NCBI GenBank assembly: GCA_002503845.1
Contig: DASO01000004.1
Coordinates: forward strand, 52,211-98,342
DNA length: 46,132 nt
Source of the DNA: Euryarchaeota archaeon UBA24
GTDB taxonomy: Archaea > Halobacteriota > Halobacteria > Halobacteriales > Hikarchaeaceae
Reading direction: 5' to 3'
Shown here: one piece after another, positions 18,848 through 27,493 of the stretch
How the letters are laid out: each line of letters opens with the position of its first letter
How positions within the stretch are numbered: position 1 is the stretch's first letter
Notes under the pieces: model-generated
Databases searched by the model: none
Told to the model about the DNA's origin: nothing
What the model saw: the letters and a program-made list of their open reading frames with translations, nothing else
Position numbers and translations under genes: made by a program

Positions 18848-19246
18848 CTAGTCGTATGGCGAGATGACCTGACCGGGCGAGATGATCTTATTATTTTCGT
18901 CTAAGCGCAAGATGGTTGGGTCGAATAGTCCATATATCCTCGATTGTATCCACGAAGGTAGACCGAGAGCTTCTTGATAGGTGCCATAGGCCATGATAAT
19001 AACCAAATCATCCACGTTAGACAGATGGGCCGCTGCCCCATTAATACATATTTCTCCTGCTTCTCCTTCAATTGCATAAGACCAAAATCGAGATCCATTA
19101 GTTAGATTTACAACTTGAACTTGGTCATACTCAGCAATATTTGCAGCTTGAAGGAGTGATTTGTCGATGGCAATACTACCTTCATAGTCAATGCTAGTGT
19201 CAGTTACTGTTGCCCTGTGTATTTTAGATCTCAACCTCGACCTCAT
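18848..19246 (-). CDS. panD: Aspartate 1-decarboxylase, bacterial pyruvoyl type
   Basis: 132 residues. The N-terminus SKIHRATVT and the self-cleavage site Gly23-Ser24 in YEGSIAID are those of PanD, as are the NGAAAHL and DLVIIMAYG segments. Cleavage makes a pyruvoyl group on the new Ser terminus; the enzyme converts aspartate to beta-alanine for pantothenate and CoA. Many archaea instead use an MfnA-type PLP decarboxylase, so a bacterial-type PanD is unusual here and suggests transfer. The middle (LGLPSWIQSRIYGLFD) is slightly longer than in bacteria. Convergent with the asparaginase homologue, 22 nt apart. Confidence 0.87.
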   Translation of the reverse strand: MRSRLRSKIHRATVTDTSIDYEGSIAIDKSLLQAANIAEYDQVQVVNLTNGSRFWSYAIEGEAGEICINGAAAHLSNVDDLVIIMAYGTYQEALGLPSWIQSRIYGLFDPTILRLDENNKIISPGQVISPYD

Positions 19247-19365
19247 TAGATATCAGTTCGTTGTTGGCAGCACTATTTAGGGTTGGTGATACAAATAAAT
19301 TGAAATCCAAGTGAAATAAATTAAGACTATATGACTTTTAGGTTTAGATGGGTAAAATTCAAAAC

Positions 19366-19390
19366 TTTTATATCTCTGATCCCATATCAG
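19366..19390 (+). promoter_or_regulatory. TATA box and overlapping-start palindrome of the metal transporter gene
   Basis: TTTTATAT at 19366-19373 is centred about 28 nt before the ATG at 19398, so the mRNA is probably leaderless. Directly after it CTGAT-CCCAT-ATCAG (19376-19390) is an inverted repeat between TATA box and start, a place where archaeal repressors bind. A metal-sensing regulator is a plausible partner, but none is shown. Confidence 0.45.
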
Positions 19391-19397
19391 ATGTACA

Positions 19398-20543
19398 ATG
19401 AGTCAGAGTGGTATGGCTGCGAGTAGCATACTAGAAAATGCAAGTACCGTTCTACGAGAGAGGTATGGTAGGATCGGGCTCACATTATTATTGCTATTTC
19501 TGATATCAGGAGGGGCGGATTTTGCATTCCAAACATCTGGTTTGATCCAAGAAGTAACGTTGGCCTCAATAATGGATGCATATTTTCAAGTATCAGTTTT
19601 TGTCGCCGTGACACTTTTGATTTTTTTTAGTTTAGAAAAGTATCTCCACATAGACGTTGGGCAAGTGATGCAGAATGGGCAGAAATGGCAGGTTCCAATT
19701 GCAACGGTTTTAGGTCTCCTCCCAGGTTGCGGAGGTGCAATAGTTGTCATTACGAGTTTTGCTAGGGGGAAAGTCACATTGGGTGCAATGGTTGGTGCAT
19801 TGATAGCGACGATGGGAGATGCAGCATTCCTACTTTTGGTTCAAGAGCCCACCACATATGTTAGAGTTATTTTGATATCCGCAGTAGCAGGAATATTGAC
19901 GGGGTGGGCAGTGGATAAATACCACCCTGGAGAACTCTATACAGTTGCCAAGGTGAGAACTCTAAATGTGATTGGAGAGATCAGAAGAAGAGACATAATA
20001 TATATCGTTCTTGCGGCCCCAGGGTTGATTTTGGGAATGCTCGGCCTCATGCAAGTGGATGTATACAGTTTTGGGACGCCTGTTTTGGTAGTAGGAATAG
20101 GTGGTGTGGTAATATCTATGCTGATATGGAGTGTATCCCCAGTTCAAGCGGTAACACTTTCAGGAGATCACCCAGTTACTCGGACGGCAGAAGAGACTTC
20201 GTTTGTGACCATCTGGGTTATCGTTGCATTTCTATTGTATGAATATTCTTACGCATTTTTTGGCCTCGATCTAGCGGTGATGGCGCAAGCAGCATGGTTG
20301 TATATCCCATTGCTAGCGGTATTAATTGGATTCATACCAGGATGTGGTCCTCAGATTCTAGTTACTACGTTGTATCTCCAGGGAATTGTTCCATTCTCGG
20401 GGTTAATAGGGAATGCAATTGCTAATGATGGGGATGCACTATTTCCTGCAATAGCTCTGACACCAAAAATGGCAATTATTGCTACACTATATAGTGGGAT
20501 ACCGGCCCTAATAATTTCATATTACTTCTTATTTTTCACATAG
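19398..20543 (+). CDS. Putative manganese/heavy-metal transporter (ArsP_2-like, ~10 TM)
   Basis: 381 residues, about 10 membrane segments in two halves. Each half has a Pro-Gly-Cys-Gly motif: LLPGCGGAIVV (about residues 112-122) and FIPGCGPQILV (about 314-324), each followed by a G-D-A motif (MGDAAFLL; NDGDALFPA). This two-repeat pattern is typical of the PF11449-type family predicted to export manganese or heavy metals. Substrate is not proven by sequence. A soluble cytoplasmic loop lies around residues 175-200 and 255-275. Monocistronic by context. Confidence 0.82.
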   Translation: MSQSGMAASSILENASTVLRERYGRIGLTLLLLFLISGGADFAFQTSGLIQEVTLASIMDAYFQVSVFVAVTLLIFFSLEKYLHIDVGQVMQNGQKWQVPIATVLGLLPGCGGAIVVITSFARGKVTLGAMVGALIATMGDAAFLLLVQEPTTYVRVILISAVAGILTGWAVDKYHPGELYTVAKVRTLNVIGEIRRRDIIYIVLAAPGLILGMLGLMQVDVYSFGTPVLVVGIGGVVISMLIWSVSPVQAVTLSGDHPVTRTAEETSFVTIWVIVAFLLYEYSYAFFGLDLAVMAQAAWLYIPLLAVLIGFIPGCGPQILVTTLYLQGIVPFSGLIGNAIANDGDALFPAIALTPKMAIIATLYSGIPALIISYYFLFFT

Positions 20544-20577
20544 TTGATGTGTTCGCGGAAAAGGAGGTGGAATGGAT

Positions 20578-21705
20578 CTAATAAAATAGATTTCCTTCCA
20601 TGATTGTGCGAGAAGTTCTATCGGCCTCAGTATATGTTATTTCATTATTAACGATTCCCACTCCGATACGCATTGTTCCTTTAGGATGTCCAAGAATAAT
20701 AGAATCCCCACTGTGAGTGGGAGAGAGTGCTTGATTGGGAATTGTCCCCTCTAAAAGAGCAGCAGAAGCCGTGCACATTGCACCAGTGACGGCATAAGCA
20801 GGATGTGCCTTTTGCATAGACATAATTCGAGCTATGATATCGTGGCTGCTTGAAGCTATTTCGTCCCCAGAAAGTGTAGTATAATCGCAGGGATTTCCTA
20901 CAATAGCTACCTTTGGAAATCCAGGACTATGGGAAGTTGCATTTTGGAAGTCATCAACGATTCCAGCACGCTCACATGCGATTGAGCGGATGTGTTCTAA
21001 CGTAGAAAGTAGATCGGCGTCTCCATTTATTTCTGCAGGGGGGATGGCAGCAGATACACCTAAATCGCTGGCATTAACAAAAACACAAGGGGTAGTTACA
21101 TCTACAATAGATACCGCAATGTCACCTATAGAATCTACAGAAATGACTTCAGAAGTATGTCCGGTAGGGAGTAATTTGTTTGTCACAGATCCAGAGGGAT
21201 CTACAAATCGGGATCGTATAGGACTACCATTCCCAGGAACTCCATATACTGTGAAATCGCCCTCATATTGTGGAGATCCATCCGGGGTTGTGGAAAGAGA
21301 TTGTTCAATAGTAGAGTTGGTATTTTCATTGTATAAGGTTAAATTAGTAGTGTGAGAAGGTATCGTTTTTACCATCCCAGATTCAATTCCAAAAACCCCA
21401 ACCCCGAAGGTGAGATTTCCACAGTTTCCGCCCCAATCGACTGTGTTGTCATTGACCGAAACTTGCGCGAATTTATAATCAAGGTCAAAATCGTTTTTTT
21501 CAGAAGGAGAGACCACCATGGCTTTGCTAGTTGTGGAATGAGACCCTCCAATTCCATCGATTTGCATAGAATCGGGACTTCCAAAAACTCGGAGTAGTAC
21601 TTGGTCCCAAGTAGACTCGTCTGAAGGTAAGTCGCTGCGTTTAAAATAAACTCCTTTGCTAGTCCCACCGCGAATTATCATTGCAGGGATAGATTTTTGC
21701 ACCAT
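20578..21705 (-). CDS. PrpF-family isomerase (4-oxalomesaconate tautomerase / methylaconitate isomerase-like)
   Basis: 375 residues. N-terminal IRGGTSKGVYF, GIGGSHSTTSKAMVV, the glycine-rich WGGNCGNLTFGVG and a C-terminal HPKGTMRIGVG are characteristic of the PrpF/DUF453 fold (two diaminopimelate-epimerase-like domains). The Cys in GGNCGN and the Ser/Lys in TTSK correspond to proton-transfer positions of the family. Members isomerise unsaturated tricarboxylates such as 2-methylaconitate or 4-oxalomesaconate (gallate pathway). No methylcitrate or gallate genes are nearby, so the substrate is open. Last in a run EamA-MATE-PrpF on the minus strand with gaps of 53 and 59 nt. Confidence 0.85.
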   Translation of the reverse strand: MVQKSIPAMIIRGGTSKGVYFKRSDLPSDESTWDQVLLRVFGSPDSMQIDGIGGSHSTTSKAMVVSPSEKNDFDLDYKFAQVSVNDNTVDWGGNCGNLTFGVGVFGIESGMVKTIPSHTTNLTLYNENTNSTIEQSLSTTPDGSPQYEGDFTVYGVPGNGSPIRSRFVDPSGSVTNKLLPTGHTSEVISVDSIGDIAVSIVDVTTPCVFVNASDLGVSAAIPPAEINGDADLLSTLEHIRSIACERAGIVDDFQNATSHSPGFPKVAIVGNPCDYTTLSGDEIASSSHDIIARIMSMQKAHPAYAVTGAMCTASAALLEGTIPNQALSPTHSGDSIILGHPKGTMRIGVGIVNNEITYTEADRTSRTIMEGNLFY

Positions 21706-21764
21706 TCTTGTGGGTTGGGTAGAGAGTGTTAACTAAGTTCCGGTGGGTATTGGACCAGGAGGTA

Positions 21765-23144
21765 CTATTTATTGGTGACAGATTGGTGTCTTTTTTTCAG
21801 GGCGCCTGTTGCTTGCAGTTCCCATTTCTTGCCATAAAATCCATAAAACACAATTAGAGCCATCCAGATATAGGAACATACGATTCCAACATAAATGCCG
21901 AAGACACCAAAATTAAGAGGAACACTTAGTAGATAAGACAAACCCAAAAATACTCCAAAGAATCCAGTGGTCCTAGCTATAAATGGTGTCAACGCATCTC
22001 CAGCACCTTGAAGGGATCCTGCTAGCGAGAAATAAAGAGAGACGAATATGATTGCAACGGAAAAGGTTTTTGCAAAATTAGTGGCATGATAGATGGTTAG
22101 AGAATTGGAAGTGAAGAGGCTTACAAGAAATTCGGATTGGATGAATAAAATAAAACCTGCAATTGTGAGGACCACTGCACTAATCCCAGCGGTGAACCAA
22201 CCCTCAAATCTTGCTTGTTCAAGGTCTTCCTTACCAATTGCTTGCCCGACGACTATACTCGAAACGGTACTATAAGCTCTATAAAATGGGCCTGTTAATT
22301 GGTGATACATTCTTCGACCTATATGATATGCTGCAGTGACTTCTGTCCCAAAGAGTAAAAGTAGTGCATTAAAGGGGAAATATACAGCAGTAGTAATTAT
22401 TCCACTTACCATTTGAGGAGTACTTATTACGAGAAGTTGCCGAGTGATGACGAGATTTCGAGGGAATTTGAACGTTGTTAAAACCCCTGTTGAAACGAGT
22501 GCAGATAAGACCAGTATTGCTGAAAAATAATGCGCAATCGCAGTGGCCATTCCCACTCCTAAAAGGGATAGTTCGGGGAACGGTCCAATTCCAAGTCCAA
22601 GTAAAATGGATCCGATAATATTGAGTATGTTTGCGGCAATTAGTATGTAAGTAGGGGTACGGGTATCACCCGTTCCTTGGAGAGCTTTAGATCCAACAAT
22701 AGTAATTATATCTGCAGGGGCTGCAAAGAGAACCACTGCCAAATAGATTCCACCGAGTCTAGATACCTCGGCGGGTGCCCCAAGGAGATCAAGTGCATTT
22801 TGGCCGAATAGGATTCCAATCAGCGCAAGGGGAATACCGAGGAAGAATCCAAGTAATAAAGATTGGGAAACTACCTCATTTCGACTAGTGAAATTTCGTC
22901 CTCCAGTATCTTGACTGGATAGCGCGATGGCACCCCCACCAAGACCATGACCAACCCTCATGGAGAGTTGGGCATAGACGTCTGCAATTCCTATTGCAGC
23001 TATTGCCGCAGGAGAAAAAAGTCCGGTTATAAAAATATCGACAGTTCGCATTAAAGTATTGAAGAATTGTTCAGCCATCAAAGGGGTTGACAAAGAAAAA
23101 GATCGGAAGAGAGTTTGTTTAAATTCTTCAATTGTTTTATTCAC
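21765..23144 (-). CDS. MATE-family efflux transporter
   Basis: 459 residues with 12 hydrophobic segments in two six-helix halves. The first helix pair reads SLSTPLMAEQFFNTLMRTVDIFITGLFSPAAIAAIGIAD and the second half contains IGRRMYHQLTGPFYRAYSTVSSIVVGQAIG, both standard MATE features. MATE pumps use Na+ or H+ to export organic cations or metabolites. The substrate is not predictable. Possible operon with the EamA gene upstream and PrpF downstream. Confidence 0.9.
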   Translation of the reverse strand: MNKTIEEFKQTLFRSFSLSTPLMAEQFFNTLMRTVDIFITGLFSPAAIAAIGIADVYAQLSMRVGHGLGGGAIALSSQDTGGRNFTSRNEVVSQSLLLGFFLGIPLALIGILFGQNALDLLGAPAEVSRLGGIYLAVVLFAAPADIITIVGSKALQGTGDTRTPTYILIAANILNIIGSILLGLGIGPFPELSLLGVGMATAIAHYFSAILVLSALVSTGVLTTFKFPRNLVITRQLLVISTPQMVSGIITTAVYFPFNALLLLFGTEVTAAYHIGRRMYHQLTGPFYRAYSTVSSIVVGQAIGKEDLEQARFEGWFTAGISAVVLTIAGFILFIQSEFLVSLFTSNSLTIYHATNFAKTFSVAIIFVSLYFSLAGSLQGAGDALTPFIARTTGFFGVFLGLSYLLSVPLNFGVFGIYVGIVCSYIWMALIVFYGFYGKKWELQATGALKKRHQSVTNK

Positions 23145-23197
23145 AACATATAGATATCACATGCGGTTGTTTTAGGATATCGAATCGGGTGATGAAA

Positions 23198-24082
23198 TTA
23201 AAAATAAATCATTATTCCAGCGCCAAAGGCAACGAAAAGGGCGCCTATGACCACTTTCTGCGTGATGCGTTCGAGGTCACGAAGGAAGAGGAAAGAGAGT
23301 AATACCGTGAATAATCCAGCAGTACTAATTAAAGTGGACACGATGGCAACAGGGCCAAGGTCGAGAGCGGTAAATGCCAGGAATAGACCAACAGAAGATA
23401 CAATTCCAGCGGCGATGAAATAGCCAGTTGCAGGTAGAGAAGGAGGGCGCAGGAGATCGCGTCGGAAGATAAATAAAAATAAAAAAAGTCCGACAAAAGC
23501 TGCAGTATCGTTTAAAGCTATTGCCTGTAGTACAGTCGCAGGGGTTTCTACGAGACCAAATCGTCGTATGACTTGTCCCAAGCCGAATGCGAATCCGGCA
23601 AAAACGGGTAAGACTAGATCTTGAAAGCTCCAACCAGAGATATTTCCACCTTTAGAAGTGGCGAGAAGTGAAAGTCCAACGACAACTAATAGGATCCCTG
23701 CAGAATGAATGGCAGAGAGTGGTTCACTTAATAGGAAGAGGGCTAAAATGGCAGCGAATGCCGGTAGGGTTGAAGCACCGATACCTGCGATGCTAGCTCC
23801 AACTTTATCAATGCCAATGTAAAATGAAATTCGCCCTATTGTAGTTCCAAGAATTCCCCCGCCTAAGAAGATTAACGCAATTCGGGGAGATATACTAAGT
23901 ATAGCATCTAAACCCTGAGTGATGTAAAGGGCGGACCAAAATATTATAGTCCCAACAGTTATAACGGCAAAGGCTGCTTGAAGGGCATGTCCTCCATAGG
24001 CCATTCCACGTTTGGATAACACTGGGTCAATTCCCCAGACAACTGCTGCAGCTAGAGCAGCGAGATAGATATCAATAGACAC
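23198..24082 (-). CDS. EamA/DMT-superfamily transporter
   Basis: 294 residues with about 10 membrane segments in two EamA repeats (about 5-140 and 155-290). Features include the first helix AAAVVWGIDPVLSKRGMAYGG, AGIGASTLPAFAAILALFLLSEPLS closing repeat 1 and ISTAGLFTVLLSFLFLRDLE closing repeat 2. The family exports amino acids, drugs or nucleotide precursors; the substrate is unknown. First gene of the minus-strand run with MATE and PrpF. Confidence 0.88.
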   Translation of the reverse strand: MSIDIYLAALAAAVVWGIDPVLSKRGMAYGGHALQAAFAVITVGTIIFWSALYITQGLDAILSISPRIALIFLGGGILGTTIGRISFYIGIDKVGASIAGIGASTLPAFAAILALFLLSEPLSAIHSAGILLVVVGLSLLATSKGGNISGWSFQDLVLPVFAGFAFGLGQVIRRFGLVETPATVLQAIALNDTAAFVGLFLFLFIFRRDLLRPPSLPATGYFIAAGIVSSVGLFLAFTALDLGPVAIVSTLISTAGLFTVLLSFLFLRDLERITQKVVIGALFVAFGAGIMIYF

Positions 24083-24154
24083 ATGATCTTTGGGGGGGAA
24101 GTTGGATAAAGAGGATGATTAGAAGAGAGGGACTTCAGAAGGGATAAAAAAATA

Positions 24155-24535
24155 ATGGAAGATATAAATTTTATTAAGTTGGGAATAAGGATCGGAAAAA
24201 TTGCACTCATATTGGGAATTGTTCTTAGCCTACTATTAGTGGCGGTTCAGATAACAGGAACTCCTGAAGTTCAACAGAGAGATATGCCAGGGATAGAATG
24301 GGATATTGAAAGAATTAATTCCACGCATGTTTCAATAAAACATATTTTGGGAGAGCCAATCCAAGTAGAAAGTGTATTGATAACGGTAGAAGGAAGAGGT
24401 AGGCCAATTCATAAGGTAGATCCAATTGAGCAAGGGGACGTCATAGTAACTCAGGCGTATGAAGGGACACTAGTTGAGATATTCTGGGAACAGGAAAATG
24501 AATATCTAAGATTGATGCACAGGTCTAGAGTCTGA
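24155..24535 (+). CDS. Single-TM secreted protein with pilin-like C-terminal domain
   Basis: 126 residues. One N-terminal hydrophobic helix (about 14-35) precedes an extracytoplasmic beta-rich domain (IERINSTHVSIKHILGEPIQVESVLITVEGRG). This resembles the archaeal type IV pilin domain, where a VTVTHxGGDxI pattern is followed by strands. No clear prepilin peptidase site is seen before the helix, so the pilin call is tentative and it may simply be membrane anchored. The stop codon (24533-24535) directly abuts the 3' end of the convergent tRNA-Arg with no base between. Confidence 0.6.
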   Translation: MEDINFIKLGIRIGKIALILGIVLSLLLVAVQITGTPEVQQRDMPGIEWDIERINSTHVSIKHILGEPIQVESVLITVEGRGRPIHKVDPIEQGDVIVTQAYEGTLVEIFWEQENEYLRLMHRSRV

Positions 24536-24610
24536 CGGACACGGCGGGATTTGAACCCGCGATCTAGAGGTTAGGAACCTCTCGCCCTATCCTGGCTAGG
24601 CCACGTGTCC
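24536..24610 (-). tRNA. tRNA-Arg (anticodon CCT)
   Basis: A 75-nt cloverleaf on the minus strand. Acceptor GGACACG pairs with CGTGTCC, discriminator G, anticodon stem AGAGG/CCTCT with loop TTCCTAA (anticodon CCT, codon AGG). T arm GCGGGTTCAAATCCCGC. No intron. Confidence 0.96.
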
Positions 24611-24721
24611 TTGGTAACAGAGTATTATTTACAATTACTTCTTTTCATCGATGATGAATGGGGATGGGGGCGTTACCATACGGTGGATCATATGGAAAAT
24701 GAGGGGTGCATAGAAGTGATG

Positions 24722-24976
24722 TTAATCTTTAGATTCTTTCTTTGAATCTTTCTTTGAATCTTCCTTCTGGGAGTCAGAATCAGATCCGCCAGTCAAATCG
24801 CCGATTTCTTTTTCTATTTCTTCTCGTCCTCGTTTGAATTCGCCCATTGCTTGTCCGGTGGATCTGGCTAGCTGCGGAATCTTGTTTGCTCCGAATAGAA
24901 GTATTGCGATGAGCAAGATGACAGCGAGCTCCATTCCACCAGGAATGCCGAACTGGAGTGGTACTATAGCAACCAT
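24722..24976 (-). CDS. tatA: Sec-independent translocase subunit TatA
   Basis: 84 residues. A short N-terminal TM helix (GGMELAVILLIAILLFGANK, about 13-32) is followed by the hinge and amphipathic helix IPQLARSTGQAMGEFKRGREEIEKE and a low-complexity Ser/Lys/Asp/Glu tail built of repeated KKDSKK-like units. TatA oligomers form the pathway for folded proteins carrying twin-arginine signals, as the lipoprotein at the left edge would need. TatC is not in the window. The FGANKIP sequence is the family hallmark. Confidence 0.92.
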   Translation of the reverse strand: MVAIVPLQFGIPGGMELAVILLIAILLFGANKIPQLARSTGQAMGEFKRGREEIEKEIGDLTGGSDSDSQKEDSKKDSKKESKD

Positions 24977-25080
24977 TGTGAGCCGTTTAGAGAGTGATGA
25001 TAATAGTCTTTTTGATTACACTTAATGTCAGACAATGGAAGATAATATCAAATACAAGGAGAGTATAGTACTACGAGAAG

Positions 25081-25752
25081 ATGCCTGAAAAGAGGATACA
25101 TAGTGAACTTTCCGAAGATTTCGAGGTCATCAAGGGGGTTATGCAGACATATGAGAAAATAGGGTCACATTTTTCCCAAACTAGATTTCATCCATGGCCA
25201 GAAGTAGGGAAATTTCTGGAAGAATTATCAGGAGATATCGCGCTTGATATGGGTTGTGGAAATGGGAGACACTCAGAACTGCTATCGAAATGTGTAGAAA
25301 GAGTTGTTGGAGTCGATATGAGCTCGATGATGTTACTTGAAACTAGTAATAGAGGAAAGGGTAATGCGTTTGAAGTGAATCCCATACGGGGGAATGTGAT
25401 GGAATTGCCAGTTCAGACAGGGTGTGTAGACATAGGAGTTTATGTTGCGACGATACATCATCTGCCTACCACAGAATGTAGGATTGCTAGTTTAAATGAG
25501 TTGGAGCGAGTGTTGGTTGCAGGAGGAACTGCAATTGTGGGGTCTTGGTGTACAGAGCATGAACGTTTTGAGGAAGGGAAAGGTTTTGATACACTTGTTA
25601 ATTGGACCCTTCCAGACGGGACTGTGGTTCCGCGGTATTACCACATTTACGATATAGAAGAATTTGAGAGAGATGTCAATGCCAGCAGGTTGGAAGTGAT
25701 AGACATATACTCAAATGAAGGGAATTGTTATTCTGTTGTGAGCAAGGGTTAA
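25081..25752 (+). CDS. SAM-dependent methyltransferase, Trm9/ALKBH8-like
   Basis: 223 residues. Class I Rossmann methyltransferase with motif I ALDMGCGNGRH (54-64), the acidic VVGVDMSSMML after strand 2, and the VYVATIHHLPTTECRIASLNEL segment. The IHHL followed by R-x-x-x-L-x-E-x-x-R-V-L pattern is typical of Trm9/ALKBH8 methyltransferases, which methylate wobble-uridine carboxymethyl groups in eukaryotes. In archaea the substrate is not settled, so tRNA is only a suggestion. The C-terminus NCYSVVSKG also resembles that family. The stop overlaps the MFS gene stop by 4 nt. Confidence 0.82.
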   Translation: MPEKRIHSELSEDFEVIKGVMQTYEKIGSHFSQTRFHPWPEVGKFLEELSGDIALDMGCGNGRHSELLSKCVERVVGVDMSSMMLLETSNRGKGNAFEVNPIRGNVMELPVQTGCVDIGVYVATIHHLPTTECRIASLNELERVLVAGGTAIVGSWCTEHERFEEGKGFDTLVNWTLPDGTVVPRYYHIYDIEEFERDVNASRLEVIDIYSNEGNCYSVVSKG

Positions 25753-26942
25753 TCGGAAAGATTAATTGAAATTCCGGGTTTGAATTTGAAGGTGAATATC
25801 AAGGCGAGGATGTTAATGAAAAATAGAGAAAGGAATGCGAGATAATAGTCCCCAAATATATCACGAATGATCCCCATTCCAGAAGGGCCTATTGCGGCGA
25901 GAGAATAACCAAAAAAAAGAACAATGGAAGTGAGTTTTTCTGCTGTTTTCTCATCTGAGGAATAATCAATTGGCAACGTCATAGAAAGGGGGAAAATACC
26001 ACCCAGGCCAATCCCGAGTATGCTGACCCACAGGTAAGGTACCAAAAGAGGAAACATTGTGATAGCAAACAGCCCAACTGCGCTTAGGATCAAACTAAAG
26101 AAAATCCAAGGCCTTCTATCGATATTTGAATCTGATAGAGCAGAGATACTTGCAGTTCCGAGTAGTTGGGTTAATAAAAATACAGTAAGTAATAAGCCCG
26201 CTTCGTTTGCAGACCAACCTAGAGACATATACAGAGGGGATAGCCAAGATAATACTGAATAGAATAGGAGAGTCACAAGAGCGAGGAATAAAGAGATCGC
26301 CCAAACCCAAGTGTGGGACCAAGTTGTTTTTGGGAAAACAGAAGCAATAGATGCAGTAGGAGGAGTTTCAGAACGTTTCTGTAGTGTGAGGGGAAACCAA
26401 ACTACCAGAGCGATAATTGCAAAAATAGACCAAAATGCAAGCGAAAATGTCCAGTCCCCAAAGAATGTTAACAAGGGGACGGAAAAACCAGCAGCAACTG
26501 CGGCCCCTAGAGTTAGAGAAGTTGCATAAATTCCGGTGACACTTGCTGCTCGATTTGGAAAATAGGTTTTTACAAAAGAGGGAAGCAGTGTTTGGGCAAT
26601 TGCAATTCCCATACCAAGGACTATGGTAGTCCCAAGAAGCAAAAGTAGATTAGAACCCCAAAGTCGGGAGAGGGTTGCAATACCAATTAAAAAAACAGCA
26701 TAAAAAATTGCCTTTTCTCGTCCAAAAAATCGAGAGAATGGGACTGCTAAAAGGGCAAATATTCCCATTGAGAGGGTAGGGATGGTAGTTAATAGACTAG
26801 CAATGAAGTAGCTCAGATTTAGATCCGTTTTGATCAACTCTAGTAGGGGAGGAACAGAAGCGATGGCAGGACGAAAATTGAATGATATCAGTATCATACC
26901 AAAAATTAAAAGAAATCGTTTTGAGAGAGAAAGAGAAGTCAT
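25749..26942 (-). CDS. MFS transporter, CynX/NimT-like
   Basis: 397 residues with 12 hydrophobic segments. The N-terminal FGMILISFNFRPAIASVPPLL and the following LSYFIASLLTTIPTLSMGIFA closely follow the CynX/NimT branch of the major facilitator superfamily (cyanate and 2-nitroimidazole transporters). A short cytoplasmic loop with QKRSETPPT lies midway. The substrate is not predictable; cyanate is one possibility suggested by the branch, but no cyanase is seen here. Monocistronic. Confidence 0.87.
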   Translation of the reverse strand: MTSLSLSKRFLLIFGMILISFNFRPAIASVPPLLELIKTDLNLSYFIASLLTTIPTLSMGIFALLAVPFSRFFGREKAIFYAVFLIGIATLSRLWGSNLLLLLGTTIVLGMGIAIAQTLLPSFVKTYFPNRAASVTGIYATSLTLGAAVAAGFSVPLLTFFGDWTFSLAFWSIFAIIALVVWFPLTLQKRSETPPTASIASVFPKTTWSHTWVWAISLFLALVTLLFYSVLSWLSPLYMSLGWSANEAGLLLTVFLLTQLLGTASISALSDSNIDRRPWIFFSLILSAVGLFAITMFPLLVPYLWVSILGIGLGGIFPLSMTLPIDYSSDEKTAEKLTSIVLFFGYSLAAIGPSGMGIIRDIFGDYYLAFLSLFFINILALIFTFKFKPGISINLSD

Positions 26943-27068
26943 TTGTTGGAACTATTTATTCGAAGGGGAAGGGTGTACTGATTGTGAGATCGGGTTTGAA
27001 ATTCGATGAAGAGGGGGCCCTTGGAAATGGGAAGATCCATATCAGAGGGAAGAGAATAAGTATAGTAA

Positions 27069-27139
27069 GCGTTCGTGGTCTAGTGGTATGACTAGGGCCT
27101 TCCAAGCCCTAAGCCCGGGTTCAATTCCCGGCGAGCGCA
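27069..27139 (+). tRNA. tRNA-Gly (anticodon TCC)
   Basis: A 71-nt cloverleaf. Acceptor GCGTTCG pairs with CGAGCGC (one G-U pair), discriminator A, anticodon stem AGGGC/GCCCT with loop CTTCCAA (anticodon TCC), T arm CCGGGTTCAATTCCCGG. No intron. Confidence 0.95.
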
Positions 27140-27170
27140 TTGTCCTAATGGATTCGATTATTGGTCTGAA

Positions 27171-27464
27171 TTAATCTTCTTGAAGTAGATCATTAATTGC
27201 GTTCATGCACAACAGATGTTCTTCTTGTATTTTTTTAAGCTGTCTTAGCACGGCATTATCATATGTTTTTACGTCTTTTGCATAGTCAACGGCTTGGGTG
27301 AACTGGCTTTCTGCACCATATTCTTCTTGGACCCTTGCGAGAACGCGCAGTGTTTGGCGAGGATCATTCTTGACTGAATAAATATAATCAAATAGTTCTT
27401 GTTTGTTTTCCTGAAACCACTTTTCACGGGATTTGACAGTGGCAAGGTCCGGTATATTAAACAT
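27171..27464 (-). CDS. Small helical protein of unknown function downstream of msrA
   Basis: 97 residues, not recognised. It is predicted almost fully helical, charged, without membrane segments or signal peptide, and has one Cys near the C-terminus (LLCMNAI). Codon use and composition look like the neighbours. It starts 29 nt after the msrA stop on the same strand, so it is probably cotranscribed with it. A role linked to oxidative protein repair is only a guess from position. Confidence 0.6.
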   Translation of the reverse strand: MFNIPDLATVKSREKWFQENKQELFDYIYSVKNDPRQTLRVLARVQEEYGAESQFTQAVDYAKDVKTYDNAVLRQLKKIQEEHLLCMNAINDLLQED

Positions 27465-27493
27465 AGCTAAAGATAAGGATAGTCGGACTTTAA

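Noticed and set aside
24724..24775. Short repeated units resembling a repeat array
   Set aside because: They encode the Lys/Ser/Asp tail of TatA and are only a few short imperfect copies, not a CRISPR or regulatory repeat.
26882..27091. 69-residue plus-strand frame across the MFS start and tRNA-Gly
   Set aside because: Overlaps a well-supported CDS and a tRNA gene; no domain signal.
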